A stretch of DNA of 47,210 bases, taken from assembly GCF_020829445.1 (NCBI RefSeq), contig NZ_JAIVFV010000038.1, positions 1 to 47,210 on the forward strand, written 5' to 3'. A model generated the notes under the pieces. The model did no database searches and was not told where the DNA came from. It saw nothing but the letters and a program-made list of their open reading frames with translations. The position numbers were made by a program, and so were the translations under genes. How positions within the stretch are numbered: the first letter of the stretch is position 1; the number at the start of each line of letters is the position of its first letter. This DNA comes from Nostoc sp. CHAB 5836. GTDB lineage: Bacteria > Cyanobacteriota > Cyanobacteriia > Cyanobacteriales > Nostocaceae. Shown one piece after another: positions 42,340 through 47,210 of the stretch.

Positions 42340-44496
42340 TTACCGATTTACCGCCGCAGCTTCTCTTGCTGCTGCTGCTTGATCTGGGTGGATACCCAAG
42401 CGGGTGAGATTAATCCGACCTTTGTTATCAATTTCGCGCACTTTGATAATTACTTCATCGCCCACCGCTACTTCATCTTCAACTTTGCCAACGCGGTAGT
42501 CAGCTAGTTGAGAAATGTGGATCATGCCTTCTTTTCCGGGCAGAAATTCCACAAATGCACCTATCGGTATAATGCGAGTGATGCGTCCTGCATACACATC
42601 CCCTTCATGCAGCTTGCGGGTCATGCCTTGGATGATGTTTTTGGCTCTCTTGGCCTTGTTCTCATCCACAGCCGAAATGGTCACGGTGCCATCATCTTCG
42701 ATGTCAATTTTTGCACCAGTTTCCTCGGTGATTCCCTTAATAGTCTTGCCTCCAGGCCCGATAACCAGACCAATCATGTCTGAATCAATTTTGATTGTTA
42801 ACAGACGTGGGGCGTATGGTGAGGTTTCAGTGCGCGGCGTGTCAATGCAAGCAAGCATTTTCTCCAGAATGTGCAACCGGGCTGCTTTGGCTTGGTGGAC
42901 GGCTTGGGCTATAACCTCCAAAGACAAACCGGAGATTTTCATATCCATTTGCAAGGCGGTAATCCCGGTATCTGTGCCGGCAACTTTGAAGTCCATGTCG
43001 CCCAAAAAGTCTTCAATGCCTTGGATGTCGGTCAGGATTCGCACTTCTTCCCCATCCTTAATCAGACCCATTGCTGCGCCACTGACGGGTTTGATAATTG
43101 GTACACCAGCATCCATCAAAGCGAGGGTGGAACCGCAGACTGAACCCATTGAAGTGGAACCGTTGGAGGAAAGTACTTCCGATACGATGCGAATCACGTA
43201 GGGAAATTGTTCTTTTGACGGTAGCACAGGTAGTAGGGCTCGCTCTGCTAATGCCCCGTGACCAATTTCGCGCCTTCCTGGGGCACGCATTGGCTTGGTT
43301 TCACCGACTGAGAAAGGCGGGAAGTTGTAATGATGCAGATAACGCTTGTGTTGGTCTAGCTGCATGTCATCGTTGAGGTTTTGAGCGTCCCCAGGTGTAC
43401 CCAGAGTACAAGTGGATAATACCTGAGTTAGTTCCCGGTTAAATAGACCGCTTCCGTGGACTCGCTTTGGTAAGACATCAACTAAACAAGAAACAGGACG
43501 CACTTGATCGAGTTTACGACCATCAACCCGAACGTTATCTTCGATGATTTGTCGCCGCATGAAGTATTTGGTAATATCTTTAAAAGTGTTACCAAGTGCC
43601 TTGTTATTTGCGGTTGCGGCAACTCGAATTGGGTCTTCTGGTGGCAGTTGGGCGATGGTCGTGGCAATTTCATCCTTGACGACATCTAAAGCTGCATCGC
43701 GTTCGGGTTTGGTGAAAGTAAATTGAGACAGAATTTTCTTAATCTGACTACTAGTGCGATCGCGGATATAATTTTCTAGCGTCTGGTCTACTGCTGGTGG
43801 TGCTTCTTGCACTATTACCAGACCCAGTTCTGCTACTAAATCTTCCTGGGCTTTGATTAAGTCCCGCACTGCTTCATAACCAAAGTCAATTGCCTCGATA
43901 ATATCTCGTTCTGGCAACTGATTGGCTCCCGCCTCCACCATGATTACGCCATGTGGTGAACCTGCTACTACCAGATCCAAATCTCCGGCTTCAATTTCTG
44001 CATAGGTGGGGTTAATAATGAAATCATCTCCTACTAAACCAACGCGTACTGCTGCCATTGGCCCATTAAAAGGGATTTGGGCAATCAGGGTCGCAATGGA
44101 AGCGCCTGTAACCGCCAGCACATCTGGCGGCACTAACTCATCCATCGATAGGGTTAAGGCAATAATTTGCAGGTCATCCCGTAGCCATGAGGGGAACAAA
44201 GGACGCATGGGACGGTCTATAAGACGGCTGGTGAGGATTGTTTTTTCTGGTGGACGACCTTCCCGCCGCATGATCCCGCCGGGAATCCTACCAGCTGCAT
44301 ATAGCCTTTCTTCATAATCTACTGTGAGGGGAAGAAAATCAATGCCTTCTCTGGCTTGCGATCGCGTAGCCGTCACTAAAACTGATGTGTCCCCTGATTC
44401 TATCAAAACCGACCCACCTGCCTGGGGAGCTAGTAAGCCTACTTTCAGTCGAATATCCCTACCATCGAAGGATATTGACTTATCAACTTCTGCCAT
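42340..44496 (-). CDS. pnp: Polyribonucleotide nucleotidyltransferase (PNPase)
   Basis: Phosphorolytic 3'-5' exoribonuclease and RNA polymerase-like enzyme of the RNA degradation machinery. The 718-residue product has the full order: first RNase PH domain ([20 protein letters not shown]), an alpha-helical linker, second RNase PH domain with [15 protein letters not shown] and the [19 protein letters not shown] active-site region, then a KH domain ([16 protein letters not shown] at about 578-593) and an S1 domain ([20 protein letters not shown]). Length and motifs are normal. It is monocistronic here. Confidence 0.97.
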   Translation of the reverse strand: MAEVDKSISFDGRDIRLKVGLLAPQAGGSVLIESGDTSVLVTATRSQAREGIDFLPLTVDYEERLYAAGRIPGGIMRREGRPPEKTILTSRLIDRPMRPLFPSWLRDDLQIIALTLSMDELVPPDVLAVTGASIATLIAQIPFNGPMAAVRVGLVGDDFIINPTYAEIEAGDLDLVVAGSPHGVIMVEAGANQLPERDIIEAIDFGYEAVRDLIKAQEDLVAELGLVIVQEAPPAVDQTLENYIRDRTSSQIKKILSQFTFTKPERDAALDVVKDEIATTIAQLPPEDPIRVAATANNKALGNTFKDITKYFMRRQIIEDNVRVDGRKLDQVRPVSCLVDVLPKRVHGSGLFNRELTQVLSTCTLGTPGDAQNLNDDMQLDQHKRYLHHYNFPPFSVGETKPMRAPGRREIGHGALAERALLPVLPSKEQFPYVIRIVSEVLSSNGSTSMGSVCGSTLALMDAGVPIIKPVSGAAMGLIKDGEEVRILTDIQGIEDFLGDMDFKVAGTDTGITALQMDMKISGLSLEVIAQAVHQAKAARLHILEKMLACIDTPRTETSPYAPRLLTIKIDSDMIGLVIGPGGKTIKGITEETGAKIDIEDDGTVTISAVDENKAKRAKNIIQGMTRKLHEGDVYAGRITRIIPIGAFVEFLPGKEGMIHISQLADYRVGKVEDEVAVGDEVIIKVREIDNKGRINLTRLGIHPDQAAAAREAAAVNR

Positions 44497-44666
44497 TCAG
44501 TTTTTTTTCCTTCTCTTTCGCTATTCTCTTTCTGTGGCAATCCTAACATTTATGCCCTATAGCTGACTCCTTGTACATACAAAGATAGACAAGTCGTTCA
44601 ACCCAAAGTGTGGTAGAAGATCAGCGTGGAGAGCATCTCAATGAGTGTAAACAGCTCTAGCGAATG

Positions 44667-44783
44667 GAATTCGCGGCTACACACACAAAACCCGCCTACG
44701 TGGGTTTCCAATTTCTTAAGTCCGCGCAGGCGGACAACTCTTAGAGACGCTGTTCGCGTTCGTTTGTGTAGCCGCGATTTCTA
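44667..44783. repeat. Element K: inverted repeat abutting the GNAT gene
   Basis: TCGCGGCTACACA (44671-44683) and TGTGTAGCCGCGA (44765-44777) are exact inverses. Between them are ACCCGCC...GTGGGT and GTCCGC...GCGGAC hairpins. The right end includes the stop codon of the acetyltransferase gene. Confidence 0.7.
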
Positions 44784-45341
44784 ATCGCCAGGTATATTTG
44801 CAAAACTGAAATACATCATCAGCGCGTCTACCACCTGCCCATTCTCTAACTTCGCCGCACCCGGAATGCGCCCAATGATCTCAAATCCCAACGACTGCCA
44901 AAGTGTAATTGAAGGTATATTAGTTTCAAAGACCAAATTAAACATTACTGCTTCGTAGCCCAGGTTTGCTGCTATCAACAGCATAGCCTCTCCCATGAAC
45001 CGCCCTATACCCTGACCGCGTAACCTTGGTTGTACAATAAAACCAGCGTTGCAAATATGGCTACACCGACCGGGAAAGTTTGGCTTTAAATAAAACGCCC
45101 CTAATATTTCTTTTAGCTTCCGTGTAGGATCTACAACAGATGTCCTGACAACAAAGGCATCCTTACTTAACCAGTAAGCTGAGAATTCTGCCTGAGATAG
45201 AGATTGACTTTGGGGATAGGTTTTACCTTCAACAATTACAACATTGAGTAATCCTCTTATAACCTCCTCCTCTTGAGGATGCATATAATCTAGTTCCACC
45301 AATATCCCATTTTTTAAAACTTTAATTAGAGGAAATTTCAT
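44781..45341 (-). CDS. GNAT family N-acetyltransferase
   Basis: A 186-residue acetyl-CoA-dependent acyltransferase. The acetyl-CoA loop RGQGIGRFMGEAML lies at about residues 107-120, preceded by the strand CNAGFIVQPRL and followed by GYEAVMFNLVFETNIPSITLWQSLGFEIIGRIPG, the usual C-terminal half of the fold. The substrate is unknown; the sequence resembles the yeast Mpr1-type and general GNAT groups. The ATG at 45341 is used because the longer frame needs a TTG at 45350. The last codons (PGD, stop) lie in repeat K. Confidence 0.85.
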   Translation of the reverse strand: MKFPLIKVLKNGILVELDYMHPQEEEVIRGLLNVVIVEGKTYPQSQSLSQAEFSAYWLSKDAFVVRTSVVDPTRKLKEILGAFYLKPNFPGRCSHICNAGFIVQPRLRGQGIGRFMGEAMLLIAANLGYEAVMFNLVFETNIPSITLWQSLGFEIIGRIPGAAKLENGQVVDALMMYFSFANIPGD

Positions 45342-45465
45342 TATTAACAAGGTTTATGTAGAATATTTGCTTAAATATTTATTATATGCAAAATTTAACT
45401 AACAATTCTTCTTGAGAAAATAGAATGACTGCATTGAGTTTTGGGAACATCTAAATAGTTAGCAA

Positions 45466-47210
45466 ATGGCGATTTTACATTGTAATTGGTTACTAAAAAA
45501 TAGGAATAGTTGTTTATTTATTTGGGGGGAAACTTGGCGATCGCCACGAGTGAATATTGAGTTTAGTGGATCTGGAGATATGCCAGTGCATCCATTGGCA
45601 ATGACATCAGGTGAGTTGAGTGAATGGTTGCGTTCTCAGAACATGGCAATTACCAACTTTATTCAGCAACCTCAAACTGCGATGCCTTCCGCGGCCGCAG
45701 CCATCGCAACTACTGGGCGAACACGCAAAGCCGCCAGTGTCAATGAGATCAGCTTGCCAACGCATTCCCAAATCATTGCCTTACCAACTTATATCCTAGA
45801 AGATAGTAGCGAAGGAACAGGAGCGATTTTTCCGGTACATTCTGGCAGTTTGGTGGAAAATACAGACTCGCCACAATATTTGCAACCGTGGCGAGTTGAA
45901 GGTTTTTGCCTCAACCCCAGCGAAGCAGTCAAATTTCTCGCTGCTATTCCCCTAAATGCTGCGAAAGGGGAAGATGCCTTTTTGGGTGGAGATTTACGCT
46001 TTTGGTCGCAGATTGCCCGTTGGAGTTTAGATTTAATCTCTCGGTGTAAGTTTTTACCAACAATTGACCGCCAATCAGATGGTAAATTTGCTGCCAAATG
46101 GCAAGTACTCGTAGATAGTGCTGTAGATGGAACCCGCTTAGAAAAATTTTCTGCGAAGATGCCGTTGGTTTGTCGCACCTATCAGGGGGATGAGGGAGCA
46201 GGGGGGGATGAGGGAGTAGGGGGGGATGAGGGAGCAGGGGGGGATGAGGGAGCAGGGGGGGATGAGGGAGCAGGGGGGGATGAGGGAGCAGGGGGGGATG
46301 AGGGAGTAAGATCCTCGTCATCCCCCTCATCCCCCTCATCCCCCTCATCCCCCTCATCCCCTCACTTAGCAGTAGACTTCCCAGCCGAACCTCAAGAATT
46401 ACTTTTGGGATTTCTCAACAGTACGATAGATGCCCAAGTGCGAGAAATGATGGGTTCTCAACTTCCAATTGAAGCTAAGGCGATGTCTACGACGGACTCC
46501 GCCTACGCATCTTTACCATCTGGGGTGCGACAGTGGTTGCAAGCCTTAACTAGTGCATCTGGTACAGTTAATGCAGATACAATGGAAGTGGAACGACTGG
46601 AAGCGGCACTGAAGGCTTGGACTATGCCGCTACAATACCAATTAACTCTTAAAACTCTATTTCGTACTTGTTTTAAACTGCGTTCTCCAGAGTCTGGCGA
46701 AACAGATTGGACATTGGCGTATTTTCTGCAAGCGGCTGACGATCCTGAGTTTTTGGTGGATGCAGCAACTATTTGGAACAATCCAGTTGAACGATTGGTT
46801 TATAAAAATCGGACAATTGACCAACCACAAGAAACATTTTTGCGAGGTTTGGGGTTAGCTTCTCGATTATATCCAGCGATGTCTGGCGACAAGGCACAAA
46901 GCGCCTACGCACCCAGTTTAGAAACCGAATATCCCCAATCTTCTCGTATCACCCCCATGCAAGCTTATGAGTTTATCAAAGCTGTAGCTTGGAGGTTGGA
47001 AGACAGTGGTTTGGGAGTAATTTTGCCTCCCAGTTTAGCAAACCGTGAAGGATGGGCAAACCGTTTGGGGTTGAAAATTACTGCCGAAACCCCAAAGAAA
47101 AAGCAGGAACGTTTAGGGTTACAGAGTCTACTAAATTTCCAATGGCAATTGGCAATTGGGGGACAAACTATTTCCAAAGCTGAGTTTGATAAACTCATAA
47201 GCTTAGATCG
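45466..47210 (+). CDS. SNF2-family helicase, N-terminal part (cut by window end)
   Basis: An open frame of 581 codons without a stop, running off the window. It starts MAILHCNWLLKNRNSCLFIWGE and contains the SNF2-associated region found before the helicase core of cyanobacterial and bacterial SNF2 proteins (LTSASGTVNADTMEVERLEA..., FLRGLGLASRLYP, AYEFIKAVAWRLEDSGLGVILP, LGLQSLLNFQWQLAIGGQTIS). The helicase motifs themselves should follow beyond 47210. Between residues about 242 and 305 an insertion encodes seven GDEGAG-type units followed by repeated SSP units, kept in frame. Three shorter in-frame insertions resemble palindromic repeats. Confidence 0.85.
   Translation, partial: MAILHCNWLLKNRNSCLFIWGETWRSPRVNIEFSGSGDMPVHPLAMTSGELSEWLRSQNMAITNFIQQPQTAMPSAAAAIATTGRTRKAASVNEISLPTHSQIIALPTYILEDSSEGTGAIFPVHSGSLVENTDSPQYLQPWRVEGFCLNPSEAVKFLAAIPLNAAKGEDAFLGGDLRFWSQIARWSLDLISRCKFLPTIDRQSDGKFAAKWQVLVDSAVDGTRLEKFSAKMPLVCRTYQGDEGAGGDEGVGGDEGAGGDEGAGGDEGAGGDEGAGGDEGVRSSSSPSSPSSPSSPSSPHLAVDFPAEPQELLLGFLNSTIDAQVREMMGSQLPIEAKAMSTTDSAYASLPSGVRQWLQALTSASGTVNADTMEVERLEAALKAWTMPLQYQLTLKTLFRTCFKLRSPESGETDWTLAYFLQAADDPEFLVDAATIWNNPVERLVYKNRTIDQPQETFLRGLGLASRLYPAMSGDKAQSAYAPSLETEYPQSSRITPMQAYEFIKAVAWRLEDSGLGVILPPSLANREGWANRLGLKITAETPKKKQERLGLQSLLNFQWQLAIGGQTISKAEFDKLISLD
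46186..46365 (+). repeat. In-frame 18-bp and 9-bp tandem repeats in the SNF2 gene
   Basis: Seven 18-bp units (GGGGATGAGGGAGCAGGG and variants) are followed, after AGATCCTCG, by about five 9-bp TCATCCCCC units. The two blocks are inverse to each other (GGGGGATGAGG against CCTCATCCCCC), so the region can form a long hairpin. The reading frame stays open through both. Confidence 0.9.

Noticed and set aside
42508..43376. Long open frames opposite pnp
   Set aside because: Shadow frames on the antisense strand of a strongly conserved gene; the amino-acid composition is unnatural.
45789..46357. Minus-strand frames of 129 and 137 codons
   Set aside because: They are antisense to the open SNF2 frame and owe their length to the tandem repeats (MRGMRGM, LLPHPP).

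Overview
The window reads as chromosomal DNA of a filamentous, heterocyst-type cyanobacterium (Nostoc/Anabaena group). Supporting signs are many HIP1 octamers (GCGATCGC), a phycobiliprotein S-type lyase, a PII protein with the cyanobacterial Ser49/Tyr51 T-loop, a urea (Urt) transporter, A+T-rich intergenic DNA, tandem heptanucleotide tracts (TCATTGG/GACTAAT type) and a very high load of small palindromic or inverted-repeat elements. The genus is inferred from these signs, not from any search.

Layout. 0-6.4 kb: the tail of a urea transporter operon (urtC, urtD ... urtE), split between urtD and urtE by a 3.8-kb islet of two Uma2-type nucleases, an orphan HicB, a PIN (DUF4935-like) protein and an antitoxin/PIN-toxin pair. 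6.3-12 kb: membrane and secreted hypotheticals, a solitary ABC-2 permease, a nuclease-like/TPR fusion and a Tat-exported beta carbonic anhydrase. 12.5-18.5 kb: ubiD, then a probable two-gene phycobilin operon (HEAT-repeat protein and CpcS/CpeS lyase), a 1.4-kb gene-free stretch packed with nested repeats, tRNA-Ser(GGA), a [2Fe-2S] ferredoxin and an overlapping thermonuclease-like lipoprotein. 19-21.4 kb: a large beta-helix/RTX secreted protein. 22-27 kb: thiD, a coiled-coil membrane protein, glnB, rdgB, a phosphohexomutase and a 35-codon membrane microprotein. 27-36.7 kb: a membrane hypothetical, ParA-like ATPase, 2TM protein, a heterodimeric ABC exporter with a DUF2805 gene, and an EgtD-like methyltransferase. 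37-47.2 kb: htpX, hicAB, a pentapeptide/TPR protein, a LivF/NatE-like ATPase, a bacterial-type ferredoxin, pnp, a GNAT acetyltransferase and the first 581 codons of an SNF2-type helicase cut by the window end.

The most unusual content is between genes. I can define about a dozen repeat families by comparing copies inside the window. Family C is a 131-bp MITE-like element present seven times; some copies carry expanded heptad tracts. Family A has 17-bp terminal inverted repeats and 8-10 bp target duplications, and shares with a third locus (N) a four-hairpin plan in which linkers are conserved while stem sequences change in a compensated way. Families B and J sit between perfect 9-bp direct repeats. 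Family D has landed twice in heptad tracts. Several elements abut or supply start and stop codons of genes. The SNF2 gene also carries in-frame tandem and palindromic insertions.

Functional links: nitrogen (urt, glnB), phycobilisome turnover (HEAT protein and CpcS), and toxin-antitoxin or nuclease genes spread through the accessory DNA. No prophage, CRISPR array or intact transposase gene is visible.
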